Source: Bacteroidales bacterium (GTDB lineage: Bacteria; Bacteroidota; Bacteroidia; Bacteroidales; UBA932). Taken from it: a stretch of DNA of 50,435 bases. The translations under genes were made by a program, and so were the position numbers. This document shows positions 23,318 to 31,675 of the stretch, piece by piece. The notes below the pieces were generated by a model. That model was not told the origin of the DNA. It saw nothing but the letters and a program-made list of their open reading frames with translations, and did not search any database. The stretch covers positions 1 to 50,435 of the forward strand of contig JAFSXX010000005.1 in the NCBI GenBank assembly GCA_017443845.1, given 5' to 3'. How positions within the stretch are numbered: position 1 is the stretch's first letter; each line of letters starts with the position of its first letter.

Positions 23318-25120
23318 ATGAAAAACAGCGTGATTCTGACTGTTATCTCCATTGCGGCGCTATATTTTGCCGCTTCCTGCTCCCGCGAAGCCGGGATTGC
23401 CGGAGCGGATGTAAAGGTAAATGCCTCCATCGAGGCACTGACCAGGACGGCTCTTGTCCAGGATGGGAACATTTACAAGGTCAACTGGGTCGCAGGCGAC
23501 AGGATTGCCGTCACAAACCGGTCCGCGACCGCCTGTTACACGGCGGACAACGGCGGTTCGCCCGTTTCTTCGTTCTCGCCCTCAGGAAGCCCCGTTTCGG
23601 GTGGTCCCTACACGGCCTGGTACCCCGCTTCCATAGTGGAGGGATTCCTTCCTTCTATCCAGAAATACAATGCGGACGGTACAATAGAGACCCCGATGTG
23701 CGCCGATTCCGACAACCTCGATTTCAATTTCAGGAATCTCTGCGGAGTTATCCGCCTCGATATCTCGACATCCCTGCCGGAAATCAGACTGGACCGCATC
23801 GTGCTTGAGGCTGATCAGGGGCTCAGCGGCTCTTTTTACCGCAACGGTTCCACTGCTGTAGTTACCGATTCCGACGGGGTACGGCTTGACTGCGGCGGAA
23901 CGTCCATTGGTTCGGAAACCGTCCCGTTCTTTATCAGCGTCCCGGCCAATGTTTATACCGGCCTGACCATCACCCTCTATACCTCCGACGGCCTCAGCCA
24001 GCGGATATCTCTCAAGGAGGGCGCCTCCTACAAGGTCGAAAGAAGCCAGGTGTGCGGGATATCGATTACAGCCAACGACTTTGCATTGAACCACTTCGAT
24101 GCTGCCGTACTGCTCCAGGGGAACGATATCAACGCCATTATCAAGAAACTCTCCGGTACCGGGCAGACCGTCACCACCGGCGACTCGATAATAAAGAGGA
24201 TAGTGTTTGAAACCGGCAGCAAGGTGACGGAGGGGCTCAGAGGCGAATCGTACGACTCCCCGTATCCCATCTACTTCAACTGGAACAAGGCAAGCGCTAC
24301 TGTTACGGTTTCCACTCCGGCAGGATCCATCCGCACCGGAAAGATGTGCGCGCATATGTTCGCATACCTCTTTACGCTCGAGGAGATCGTCAACCTCAAG
24401 TGCCTTGATACATCGGATGCGGAGGATATGGGCAGTATGTTCATTTATGCGGGCCATTTGGCTCCGAAGACCGTCCTGGACGTGAGCCGTTTCAATACCT
24501 CGAACGTCAGGGTCTTCTACAGGATGTTCCAGCATTGCGAGAATGTGGAGGAGCTTGACCTGAGCGGTTTCGATACCTCCTCGGCTGTCAATATGGACAA
24601 TATGTTCGCCCACTGCTACAAACTCAGGAGCCTTGACCTCTCGTCCTTCAATACGGCGGGAGTCCAAACGTTCCGCAGTATGTTCAACCGATGCGAGAGT
24701 ATCGAGGAACTTAAGCTTGACAATTTCGATACCTCTTCGGGACAGTTGATGACCTATATGTTCTACAAGATGACCTCTGTCAAGAAGATTTCGATCCGCG
24801 GATTCGAGATCAATCATACCGGGGCCAATGTGGGCTATATGTTCCAGTACTGCCCGAATCTCGCCGAACTCAACGTGGGCGAAGGCTTCGTCGGCATATC
24901 GCTGCCTACCAACTTCTTCACCAACTCCTCCGATGCCGACGGCAGTCGGACCTCTTCGCTCAGCAAGAAGCTTACCATCCGCTGTACGGAGGAATCCGCC
25001 GCCTGGCTGGCAAAGACCACGTTGCGATGGATCCACAGCGGCTACAAGAATATGAAGCCTGTGGAAGTCTCTTTCACCGACGACAAGACCGGTGCCGCCC
25101 TAAATCCCACCTGGCCATAA
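23318..25120 (+). CDS. Fimbrillin-like lipoprotein with DUF285 (BspA-type) repeats
   Basis: 600 residues from ATG 23318, chosen because GGAGGA lies 8 bp upstream and the signal peptide begins there; in-frame codons further up overlap the preceding gene's end. Lipobox FAASC with Cys21. Residues about 30-270 resemble a fimbrillin-like module (RTALVQDGNIYKVNWVAGDR; YTAWYPASI). Residues about 345-520 hold seven repeats of about 26 residues, most beginning with MF (for example MFQHCENVEELDLSGFDTSS and MFNRCESIEELKLDNFDTSS), typical of DUF285/BspA leucine-rich-like surface repeats. It is likely anchored on the cell surface for adhesion or binding. It is co-transcribed with the amidotransferase-like lipoprotein. 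Confidence 0.8.
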   Translation: MKNSVILTVISIAALYFAASCSREAGIAGADVKVNASIEALTRTALVQDGNIYKVNWVAGDRIAVTNRSATACYTADNGGSPVSSFSPSGSPVSGGPYTAWYPASIVEGFLPSIQKYNADGTIETPMCADSDNLDFNFRNLCGVIRLDISTSLPEIRLDRIVLEADQGLSGSFYRNGSTAVVTDSDGVRLDCGGTSIGSETVPFFISVPANVYTGLTITLYTSDGLSQRISLKEGASYKVERSQVCGISITANDFALNHFDAAVLLQGNDINAIIKKLSGTGQTVTTGDSIIKRIVFETGSKVTEGLRGESYDSPYPIYFNWNKASATVTVSTPAGSIRTGKMCAHMFAYLFTLEEIVNLKCLDTSDAEDMGSMFIYAGHLAPKTVLDVSRFNTSNVRVFYRMFQHCENVEELDLSGFDTSSAVNMDNMFAHCYKLRSLDLSSFNTAGVQTFRSMFNRCESIEELKLDNFDTSSGQLMTYMFYKMTSVKKISIRGFEINHTGANVGYMFQYCPNLAELNVGEGFVGISLPTNFFTNSSDADGSRTSSLSKKLTIRCTEESAAWLAKTTLRWIHSGYKNMKPVEVSFTDDKTGAALNPTWP

Positions 25121-25144
25121 TCCGACGCCCTGACGGCTATTGTT

Positions 25145-25175
25145 TTTGAATGAATCGAAAAAATTGTTATATTTG
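25145..25175 (+). promoter_or_regulatory. rocD promoter
   Basis: TTTG (25145-25148), 19 bp, then TATATTTG (25168-25175). It is a full match to the Bacteroidetes promoter, giving a leader of about 27 nt that is A-rich just before the start codon. Confidence 0.8.
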
Positions 25176-25208
25176 TAACCTTATCGAATAATTCAAAACA
25201 AAATTGAT

Positions 25209-26435
25209 ATGAATATAACTCCCAATGCGCAGAAGTTTATCGATCTTGAAGACCGGTACGGCGCACATAACTATCATCCGCTCCCGGTAGTCCTCTCCAA
25301 GGGACAGGGTCCCTTCCTCTGGGACGTGGACGGCAAACGCTATTTCGACTTCCTCTCGGCATACTCGGCCGTCAACCAGGGTCACTGCCATCCCAAAATC
25401 GTCAAGGCCCTCTGCGACCAGGCCCAGGAGCTCTGCCTGACCTCCCGCGCCTTCTACAACGACTGCCTCGGCCCCTATGAGAAATTCGCCACCGAATTCT
25501 TCGGATACGACAAACTCCTTCCGATGAACTCCGGCGCCGAGGCGGTAGAGACCGCCCTCAAGCTCGCCCGCCGCTGGGGATACAAGGTCAAGGGCATTCC
25601 CGAGAACGAGGCCCTCATAGTGGTCTGCAACGGCAACTTCCACGGCCGTACCATCACCATCGTCACGATGTCCTCGGATCCCGACAGCTACAGCCAGTAC
25701 GGACCCTTTACCCCCGGATTCATCCAGATCCCCTACGACGATACGGAGGCCCTTCGCAAGGTGCTCGACGAGAAAGGGGAGAAGGTGGCCGCGATGCTCG
25801 TGGAGCCCATCCAGGGCGAGGCGGGAGTCTATGTCCCCCACGACGGCTACATCAAGGAGTGCTACGACCTCTGCCACGCGCACAACGTGCTCTTTATCGC
25901 GGATGAGGTCCAGACCGGTATCGCCCGCACGGGCCGTATGTTCGCCTGCGACCACGAGGGAGTCCGCCCGGATATGATTACCATCGGCAAGGCCCTCTCG
26001 GGCGGCGTCCTGCCCGTTTCGGCAGTCCTCGCCGACGACGAGATAATGCTCACCATCCTTCCCGGCGAGCACGGCTCCACCTTCGGAGGTTTCCCCCTCG
26101 CTGCCAAGGTGGCTGTAGCGGCCCTCGAAGTGGTGCGCGATGAGCATCTCGTGGAGAATGCCGACCGTCTCGGCAAGATTTTCCGCGAAGAGATAGCTAA
26201 GATCAACTCCCGTTTCATCAAGAGCGTCCGCGGAAAGGGTCTGCTCAACGCCGTGATCACGGAGCCCCAGGACGGCATCGAGGCTTGGGATATCTGCCTC
26301 AAGATGGCCGAGAAGGGCCTTCTGGCAAAGCCCACCCACAGGCACATCATCCGTTTCGCTCCGCCGCTTGTCATCACCGAGGCGCAACTTCGCGAAGGCA
26401 TCGGAATTATTAAGGAGGTCTTCGAAAGCCTCTAG
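25209..26435 (+). CDS. rocD: Ornithine aminotransferase
   Basis: 408 residues, a class III PLP aminotransferase. The N-terminus [17 protein letters not shown] and the length are typical of ornithine-oxo-acid transaminase. The cofactor Lys is in [18 protein letters not shown], the PLP-binding Asp in [15 protein letters not shown], and [15 protein letters not shown] is also present. It converts ornithine and 2-oxoglutarate to glutamate semialdehyde and glutamate, linking arginine and proline metabolism. It is a single-gene unit with its own promoter and a terminator hairpin downstream. N-acetylornithine or 4-aminobutyrate transaminase are less likely by motif and length. Confidence 0.9.
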   Translation: MNITPNAQKFIDLEDRYGAHNYHPLPVVLSKGQGPFLWDVDGKRYFDFLSAYSAVNQGHCHPKIVKALCDQAQELCLTSRAFYNDCLGPYEKFATEFFGYDKLLPMNSGAEAVETALKLARRWGYKVKGIPENEALIVVCNGNFHGRTITIVTMSSDPDSYSQYGPFTPGFIQIPYDDTEALRKVLDEKGEKVAAMLVEPIQGEAGVYVPHDGYIKECYDLCHAHNVLFIADEVQTGIARTGRMFACDHEGVRPDMITIGKALSGGVLPVSAVLADDEIMLTILPGEHGSTFGGFPLAAKVAVAALEVVRDEHLVENADRLGKIFREEIAKINSRFIKSVRGKGLLNAVITEPQDGIEAWDICLKMAEKGLLAKPTHRHIIRFAPPLVITEAQLREGIGIIKEVFESL

Positions 26436-26463
26436 GAAGTTGAAGTTTTCAGCTTTGTTTTAT

Positions 26464-26496
26464 GGCTCGCAGAGGTTCTGCGGGCCTTTATTTTAT
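26464..26496. terminator. Terminator between rocD and cobU
   Basis: Stem GGCTCGCAGA / TCTGCGGGCC (26464-26473 and 26477-26486, one wobble) with loop GGT, followed on the plus strand by TTTATTTTAT. It would end rocD. The T-rich tail overlaps the cobU stop codon region on the other strand. Confidence 0.7.
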
Positions 26497-26997
26497 CTTC
26501 ACGGGGATGCCGCTTACCATCAGGACGACTTCGTCCGCCCTGGAGGCGGCGTACTGATTCATCCAGCCCTGGAGGTCGGTGAATTTGCGCTGCACCTCGT
26601 TGTCCGAAGTGCCGCCCATTCCGATTTCGTTGGTTACAAGGATGAAGGTGGCATCCTGCGCCGTGAAGCGGTCGAATTCGGCCCTGAGGGCCTCCAGCGC
26701 CTTGTCGGTGTCGCCTTCCAGGTCGAAGAAGAAGTTGGTGCTCCACAGGGTGAGGCAATCGACGAGTACCGTGCGGCCGCTCAGGTCGTGGCGGCTGAGT
26801 TCTTTTTCCTCTTCGATGTTGGTCCACTGGGGGCCGCGGCGCTGCTGGTGGCGCCTGACCCTTTCGCGGAATTCATCGTCCCAGATTCTGGCGGTCGCCA
26901 GGTAAACGGGATTGTCCGCCATCTCCAGCGCCAGTTTTTCAGCATAAGCGCTCTTGCCTGACCGGGCTCCTCCGGTTATTAGGATTATTCTTCTCAT
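26488..26997 (-). CDS. cobU: Adenosylcobinamide kinase / adenosylcobinamide-phosphate guanylyltransferase
   Basis: 169 residues from ATG 26997 (MRRIILITGGARSGKSAYAE). A Walker A P-loop GGARSGKS sits at the N-terminus. Further motifs are VYLATARIWDDEFRERV with the RRHQQRRGPQW segment, VLVDCLTLW, and the C-terminal VTNEIGMGG typical of CobU. It phosphorylates adenosylcobinamide and transfers GMP in cobalamin nucleotide-loop assembly. No other cob genes are in the window, so this looks like an isolated salvage gene or the edge of a dispersed pathway. Confidence 0.92.
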   Translation of the reverse strand: MRRIILITGGARSGKSAYAEKLALEMADNPVYLATARIWDDEFRERVRRHQQRRGPQWTNIEEEKELSRHDLSGRTVLVDCLTLWSTNFFFDLEGDTDKALEALRAEFDRFTAQDATFILVTNEIGMGGTSDNEVQRKFTDLQGWMNQYAASRADEVVLMVSGIPVKIK

Positions 26998-27012
26998 CTT
27001 TTTATCAAGACT

Positions 27013-27030
27013 GACCGCCTTCAGGCGGTC
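27013..27030 (-). promoter_or_regulatory. Hairpin in the cobU leader
   Basis: A perfect 7-bp stem GACCGCC/GGCGGTC with a 4-nt loop, 16 bp upstream of the cobU start and just downstream of its predicted promoter box. It is far too small for a cobalamin riboswitch and has no U-tract. It could stabilise the 5' end of the mRNA or limit translation; its function is unknown. Confidence 0.4.
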
Positions 27031-27039
27031 TATGAGCAA

Positions 27040-27047
27040 CAAATGTA
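27040..27047 (-). promoter_or_regulatory. cobU promoter -7 box
   Basis: TACATTTG on the minus strand, a perfect TAnnTTTG match, 42 nt upstream of the cobU ATG. It lies only 14 bp from the oppositely directed box of the next gene, so polymerase binding at the two promoters may interfere. Confidence 0.5.
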
Positions 27048-27061
27048 GTTAAAATTAGTTG

Positions 27062-27069
27062 TATATTTG
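27062..27069 (+). promoter_or_regulatory. Promoter -7 box of the endonuclease/phosphatase gene
   Basis: TATATTTG, a perfect match, 30 nt before ATG 27100. No TTTG box is found at the usual 19-bp spacing. Confidence 0.5.
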
Positions 27070-27099
27070 TATCAAGTTCAATTATCAGCATTTCAGGAT

Positions 27100-27933
27100 A
27101 TGAAAAAAGTCGCCCTGCTAATAACTGTCGCCCTGAGCTGCTTCTTCGGCAGCGCCAGCGCGCAAACCGATGGATCACTAAAAGTAATGTCGTACAATGT
27201 GAGGGTGGGAAGCGCCAAGGACGGCGACAATTCGTGGAAAATAAGGCGCATAGCCACTCCGGCGATGCTTGCCGACAAGGCTCCGGCCGTTTTCGGCGTC
27301 CAGGAGGCCCTGAAGTCCCAGATTGATTATATCCTGCAGGAGTGCCCCCAATACGCAAGCGTGGGAGTCGGCCGCGAGGACGGAGTCGCCAAAGGCGAAT
27401 ATATGTCGATTTTCTATCTCAAATCGCGGATCGAAGTGCTCGAATGGGGGACATACTGGCTGAGCGAGACTCCCGACGTGCCGTCAAAGGGATGGGATGC
27501 CGCCTGCAAGCGCACGGCCACCTGGGCCCTGATGAGAGAGAAGGCTTCGGGCAGGCGGTTCTTTTTTGTCAATACACACCTCGACCACGTCGGCGTCGAG
27601 GCCCGACGCAAAGGTCTTGCGCTGATAGTCGAAAAGATTGCCGCGATGAATCCCGAAGGGCTGCCGATGGTCCTGACCGGCGACTTCAATTCGCGCTTGA
27701 ACGATCCCTGGATGGCCGATATAAAAGTCTTGATGAACAACGCCCGTTTCTATGCGGACGATACCGACTGGAAGACCTCCTTCAACGCCTGGGGCAAATC
27801 CTCGGCCTCGATAGACTATATCTTCTACAGCGGATTCTCCTCCTGCCCGGATTTCAAGGTGGTGGACGAGACTTACGAGGGCATCCCGTATATCTCCGAC
27901 CACTATCCCGTTATCGCGACACTTATTTTCTAA
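27100..27933 (+). CDS. Secreted endonuclease/exonuclease/phosphatase-family protein
   Basis: 277 residues from ATG 27100 with a signal peptide of about 22 residues (ending SASAQ). The family's catalytic motifs are present in order: SYNVRVG, Glu in VFGVQEAL, FFVNTHLDHVG, LTGDFNSRLNDP and YISDHYPVIA. This metal-dependent fold includes DNase I, sphingomyelinases and inositol-phosphate phosphatases; an extracytoplasmic phosphodiesterase or phosphatase is most likely, substrate unknown. It is convergent with another secreted phosphoesterase gene 32 bp away. Confidence 0.85.
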   Translation: MKKVALLITVALSCFFGSASAQTDGSLKVMSYNVRVGSAKDGDNSWKIRRIATPAMLADKAPAVFGVQEALKSQIDYILQECPQYASVGVGREDGVAKGEYMSIFYLKSRIEVLEWGTYWLSETPDVPSKGWDAACKRTATWALMREKASGRRFFFVNTHLDHVGVEARRKGLALIVEKIAAMNPEGLPMVLTGDFNSRLNDPWMADIKVLMNNARFYADDTDWKTSFNAWGKSSASIDYIFYSGFSSCPDFKVVDETYEGIPYISDHYPVIATLIF

Positions 27934-27965
27934 AGGTCTATGCGCAGGGACAGTTCTCAGCCCCT

Positions 27966-28973
27966 TCAATGATTGTAATTCTCTCCCTTCTTGAAGACGA
28001 AATCGTCGGGGTAGGTGAAGGGCTGGACCTTCTCACCGTTGCGCTGGCGGATATATGATCTGAACGATCGCTCGCCTTCCTTGAGGATTATGACGCGGCC
28101 GCCGTTGGGAAGGTGGTTGTAAACGTTGCTGCAGCCCGAGAAGCGCCCGTAGCAGAGGCAGATGCCGAAATAGTCGAGGGCATAGTCGTTGTCGTGGTCG
28201 TGTCCTGCGAAGACGCCGATCATGTCGCCGCATTCGAGCATATTTACGAACATTCCGCTGTTTACTTTCGGCTCACCGCCGGCCTCCTTGCGGTTGCCGA
28301 AAACCTTGGTGGAAGGGTTGGCTATTGCCATTCCGTATTCCGGTAGGGGAATGTGGAAGAATGCCATCGAGGGGACGGGAGTGCCGCCGTTCGCCTCTTT
28401 GTAAGCAGCGCTCTTGTCGCGGTACCAGCCGATCTGGTCGTGGGTGAACCAGGCGTATTTACCGACTCTTTTAATGGGAGTATATGCATGGGAATCAAGG
28501 CAGTACATCACGGCTGCAATCTTATCGCCCCTGGAGGAGGCAATCTCCACGGTGTAATCGGGAGATGCGGCATCGCCCCTGGGCGGATTTACGCAGTGGG
28601 GTGTGGCCTGGATGATGTCGTAGAGTTCGCTGCGGCTCAGGCCCGACTCGTCGTCGTGATTACCGAAAGTTGTGCAGAAGGGAATTCCGTGTGAGGAAAC
28701 TGCCTTCATGACTTCGGTAATGCTTTCATAGGCGGGTTTTCCGTAAATTATATCGCCGGTAATGATAATGAGGTCCGGCTTCTCGGCGTCAATCACCTTG
28801 TGGATATTGTCTATGGCGACGGCTGATTCGGATTTGCCGTAGATATAATGGATGTCTGTAAGTTGAAGGACTTTGAATTCACCTTTGCGGTTGAATTTCA
28901 GCTGTGGCGCCTTGGCCGATGCGAAGGGGACGAGAATCAGCAGGCAGATGATGGCGGTGAATGCTCTTTTCAT
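27966..28973 (-). CDS. Secreted calcineurin-like metallophosphoesterase
   Basis: 335 residues from ATG 28973, with a signal peptide of about 20 residues (ending FASA). Metallophosphoesterase motifs are all present: LTDIHYIYG, ITGDIIYGKP, FGNHDDE, MAFFHIPLPEYG and FAGHDHDND. It resembles purple-acid-phosphatase-like secreted phosphodiesterases of Bacteroidetes. It acts on phosphoesters outside the cytoplasm; substrate unknown. It has its own promoter at 28998-29005 and faces the endonuclease/phosphatase gene tail to tail. Confidence 0.85.
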   Translation of the reverse strand: MKRAFTAIICLLILVPFASAKAPQLKFNRKGEFKVLQLTDIHYIYGKSESAVAIDNIHKVIDAEKPDLIIITGDIIYGKPAYESITEVMKAVSSHGIPFCTTFGNHDDESGLSRSELYDIIQATPHCVNPPRGDAASPDYTVEIASSRGDKIAAVMYCLDSHAYTPIKRVGKYAWFTHDQIGWYRDKSAAYKEANGGTPVPSMAFFHIPLPEYGMAIANPSTKVFGNRKEAGGEPKVNSGMFVNMLECGDMIGVFAGHDHDNDYALDYFGICLCYGRFSGCSNVYNHLPNGGRVIILKEGERSFRSYIRQRNGEKVQPFTYPDDFVFKKGENYNH

Positions 28974-28997
28974 AGTGTTTTCTTTGAATAGTGTGCT

Positions 28998-29005
28998 CAA
29001 AGTTA
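28998..29005 (-). promoter_or_regulatory. Metallophosphoesterase promoter -7 box
   Basis: TAACTTTG on the minus strand, a perfect match, 24 nt before the start codon. Confidence 0.6.
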
Positions 29006-29040
29006 CCATTTTTTATGAGAAGTATCTCCATCAAGCCGAT

Positions 29041-29155
29041 TGGTGAGCAGAAATCTTCGACTCACTCACTAGCGGTCGTCATTACAGCGCCTGGTGAGCA
29101 GAAATATGCGAATTACTCACCAGCGGCCGTCATTACAGCATCTAGTGAGTAGCGG
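29041..29155. repeat. 51-bp imperfect tandem repeat with internal palindromes
   Basis: Two adjacent 51-bp units (29041-29091 and 29092-29142) agree except at about eight positions, and a truncated third copy begins at 29143. Each unit contains an inverted repeat (TGGTGAG ... CTCACCA or CTCACTA) and ends with CGTCATTACAGC. No gene overlaps. It resembles REP-type palindromic repeats; whether it occurs elsewhere in the genome cannot be seen here. Confidence 0.7.
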
Positions 29156-29185
29156 GGCTTCTTTGCTCACCGATTATGGTTAGGA

Positions 29186-29243
29186 GGGGGTTCGGGGGGA
29201 ATCCCCCGTAGGTATGAACGGCGCCACAAAAAAAGGAGATTGC
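29186..29243 (+). repeat. 58-bp direct repeat, copy A
   Basis: Begins GGGGGTTCGGGGGGAATCCC, has the hairpin GGGGG-AAT-CCCCC, continues through TATGAACGGCGCC and an A-tract, and ends GGAGATTGC. It differs from copy B at two positions. The region 29244-29309 between the copies holds no gene. Confidence 0.8.
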
Positions 29244-29309
29244 AATAGCGACTGACAAGGCCGCATCAGCGGCCCGGCGGAGACGGACGCAATGTCCGTC
29301 GGGAGCCGC

Positions 29310-29367
29310 GGGGGTTCGGGGGGAATCCCCCGTAGATATGAACGGCACCACAAAAAAAGGAGATTGC
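29310..29367 (+). repeat. 58-bp direct repeat, copy B
   Basis: Second copy of the repeat at 29186-29243, 124 bp downstream. Its last 24 bp form the left arm of the perfect inverted repeat that reaches into the tRNA-Phe 3' end. Confidence 0.8.
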
Positions 29368-29388
29368 TCCTGCAATCTCCTTTTTTTG

Positions 29389-29395
<7 letters not shown>
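29344..29395 (-). terminator. tRNA-Phe terminator within a 24-bp perfect inverted repeat
   Basis: Arms 29344-29367 and 29372-29395 are perfect complements with loop TCCT. The core is an A7/T7 tract flanking GGAGATTGC, so it can terminate transcription in both directions. The right arm includes the last seven bases of tRNA-Phe (its acceptor strand and discriminator), so the trailer contains a copy of GGTGCC, the same as the 5' end of the tRNA. Confidence 0.75.
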
Positions 29396-29461
<66 letters not shown>

Positions 29462-29471
29462 TTTTCTACTT

Positions 29472-29497
29472 CTACGGGGCGCTGCCCCGAACCCCGC
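29472..29497 (-). repeat. Inverted, diverged relative of the GC-rich repeat
   Basis: On the minus strand it reads GCGGGGTTCGGGG, then a hairpin CGGGGC-AGC-GCCCCG ending in TAG. This has the same layout as the start of copies A and B (GGGGTTCGGGG, hairpin, CCCCGTAG) but in opposite orientation, on the other side of tRNA-Phe. It would lie in the tRNA-Phe leader. A second hairpin (GCGCC-TGAT-GGCGC, 29545-29558) is also present. Confidence 0.5.
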
Positions 29498-29571
29498 CGC
29501 TACGGCCTTGCAAACACACAGGCAACCCTGCCCGGCCTTCGCTAGCGCCTGATGGCGCGACTTTGGGACTG

Positions 29572-29579
29572 CAAAGGTA
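29572..29579 (-). promoter_or_regulatory. Possible tRNA-Phe promoter -7 box
   Basis: TACCTTTG on the minus strand, a perfect match, but 110 bp upstream of the tRNA 5' end. The precursor would carry a long GC-rich leader with two hairpins. Confidence 0.45.
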
Positions 29580-29611
29580 GAGTTAATTTCGATAATTCCA
29601 AAAAATTATTC

Positions 29612-29619
29612 TACTTTCG
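29612..29619 (+). promoter_or_regulatory. priA promoter -7 box (variant)
   Basis: TACTTTCG, one base off TAnnTTTG, ending 4 bp before the priA start codon. If used, the mRNA would be leaderless. Confidence 0.4.
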
Positions 29620-29623
29620 CATT

Positions 29624-31627
29624 ATGGTTGAGGCGAAAAAATATGCGGACGTCATCCTTCCGCTGAAACTCGGCGACAGGATGACCTACAGTATCCCGGA
29701 GGGAATGGAAGGTATCGTGCGGGGGACCTGGGTGGAGGTCGTACTCGCCGGAAGGCACTATTACGGCGTTGTGGACACACTCAAGGACGAGGCCCCGGGA
29801 CTGGATCCCCTCAAAATCCGCCAGATCATATCCCTCCCCAACCTGCCCCGCATTTCGAAAGACGACCTCCGCTTCTGGAAGAGCCTGGCCGATTATTATA
29901 TGTGCTGCGAAGGCGAAGTGCTGAAAGCCGCCTATCCCCAGGCCGTCCGCAAGCAGGCCGAAGTAAAGTCGAAACCCTCAAAGAAGTCTCTTCCCCAGCC
30001 GCAGCCGGATGCCTTCCCGAAGCTTTCCAAAGCCCAGTCGGCAGCCCTTGAGGCGGCCGAGGAGGCCATTTCGGCCAAAAAGACCGTACTCCTCCACGGA
30101 ATCACCGGCTCAGGCAAGACCGAACTCTATATGCATCTGGCCGGAAGACGCATCGACGGCGGCGGCCAGGTCCTGTTCCTCGTCCCCGAGATAGCGATGT
30201 CCAGGCAGTTGCAGGATCGCCTCGAGGCGGTATTCGGCGAAAAGTTGGTGGTGTTCCACTCAAAGCTCACGGCCCCTCAGAAGAAGAAAGTGCTGGAGAA
30301 ACTGGCCTCCGGCCAGCCTTGCCTCGTACTCGGCACCCGGTCGGCGATATTCCTGCCCCTTTGCAGGCTCGCGATGGTGATAGTGGACGAGGAGCACGAC
30401 TCCTCCTACAAGCAGGATGACCCGGCCCCGCGCTACAACGGCCGCGACGCCGCCATACTGCTGGCATCGCAGCGGGGCGCGCCGGTAGTCCTGGGCAGTG
30501 CTACGCCATCCTACGAGGCCCTCTACAACGTGGCGGCGGGCAAATATGCGCAGGTCGATCTCCTGGAGCGCTACCACCGCGGCGCCGAGGCCCGTGTCAA
30601 GGTCATCGATATGCGGAAGGCCCGCAGGCTCAAGGACGTCAAGGGCTCTTTTTCCCGCGAACTTCTGGCCGACATCCGCAAAACCCTCGAGAAGGGGGAG
30701 CAGGTGATGGTATTCCGTTCGCGCAGGGCATACGCCCCCGTTGTCCAGTGCCAGCAGTGCGGAGATATCCCGAAGTGCCCGAAATGCAACGTCCCCCTGA
30801 GCTACCACAAATACAATAATACGCTGGAATGCCACTACTGCGGATGGCATACGCCGTTCCAAAGCCACTGCAAGGCCTGCGGCCAGGAGACCCTCATACC
30901 CCGCGGCGCCGGAACGGAGAAACTCGAGGAAGAGCTCCGCGAATACTTCCCCGAGGCCCGCGTGGAGCGTTTCGACGCCCAGACCACAGCCAGCAAAAGC
31001 GCCGAGAAGGAGATGCTGACCGCCTTCGCCGAGGGCTCCATCGACATACTCGTAGGCACCCAGATGATTACCAAAGGCTTCGATTTCGCCAAGCTCTCCC
31101 TGGTGGCCGTAGTGCAGGCCGACTCGCTCTTCTCGGTCCAGGATTTCCGGGCCGACGAGAGGGCGCTCCAGCTGCTCGTCCAGCTCCGCGGCAGGACCGG
31201 CAGGCGCGAGACGGCAGGCCGTATGGTAATCCAGACCGACCAGCCGGAGCACCCGGTGCTGATGCGCCTCACGGGCAAGGCCGACGAAGAGATGAGGCTC
31301 GGCTCGCTGGCGGAGAGGAAGATGTTCGGCTATCCGCCATTCGTGCGCCTCGTCGTCATTACCGTCAGGGAGCGTTCGGAGGGCCGCCTGTGGCATCTTG
31401 AGCGCGACATCTCGGCAATCCTCAAAGAGTGTGCGGTGCAGTCCGTCCTGGGCCCCGTGAGACCGCCTGTGGAGAAGATCGACAACCATCTCATAAGCCA
31501 GTTCTGGCTCAAGCTCCCGCGCAACAGCTCGCTCGCCCTCACCAAGAACATCCTCAAGGCAAAGCTCGACTCCCTCAGGCTCCGTTACGGCTCGGTGGAT
31601 GTCACAGCCGATGTGGATCCTTTGTAG
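29624..31627 (+). CDS. priA: Primosomal protein N' (replication restart helicase)
   Basis: 667 residues from ATG 29624 (MVEAKKYADVILPLKLGDRM); upstream in-frame sequence overlaps the promoter. An N-terminal DNA-binding domain (about 1-110) is followed by a helicase core with Walker A GITGSGKTEL, Walker B VDEEHDSSYKQ, GSATPSYEAL, a cysteine-rich zinc module between about 375 and 425 (QCQQCGDIPKCPKCN, CHYCGW, CKACGQ), and motifs V/VI (GTQMITKGFDF, QLRGRTGRR). PriA reloads the replisome at collapsed forks. The next gene follows after 48 bp. Confidence 0.96.
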   Translation: MVEAKKYADVILPLKLGDRMTYSIPEGMEGIVRGTWVEVVLAGRHYYGVVDTLKDEAPGLDPLKIRQIISLPNLPRISKDDLRFWKSLADYYMCCEGEVLKAAYPQAVRKQAEVKSKPSKKSLPQPQPDAFPKLSKAQSAALEAAEEAISAKKTVLLHGITGSGKTELYMHLAGRRIDGGGQVLFLVPEIAMSRQLQDRLEAVFGEKLVVFHSKLTAPQKKKVLEKLASGQPCLVLGTRSAIFLPLCRLAMVIVDEEHDSSYKQDDPAPRYNGRDAAILLASQRGAPVVLGSATPSYEALYNVAAGKYAQVDLLERYHRGAEARVKVIDMRKARRLKDVKGSFSRELLADIRKTLEKGEQVMVFRSRRAYAPVVQCQQCGDIPKCPKCNVPLSYHKYNNTLECHYCGWHTPFQSHCKACGQETLIPRGAGTEKLEEELREYFPEARVERFDAQTTASKSAEKEMLTAFAEGSIDILVGTQMITKGFDFAKLSLVAVVQADSLFSVQDFRADERALQLLVQLRGRTGRRETAGRMVIQTDQPEHPVLMRLTGKADEEMRLGSLAERKMFGYPPFVRLVVITVRERSEGRLWHLERDISAILKECAVQSVLGPVRPPVEKIDNHLISQFWLKLPRNSSLALTKNILKAKLDSLRLRYGSVDVTADVDPL

Positions 31628-31675
31628 ATTCCTGTTTTATGGATATCTTCGCAATCCGATAATCTCTGACTCAAA

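Noticed and set aside
26998-27060. Cobalamin riboswitch upstream of cobU
   Set aside because: Only about 60 bp are available and there is no B12-box sequence; just one 7-bp hairpin.
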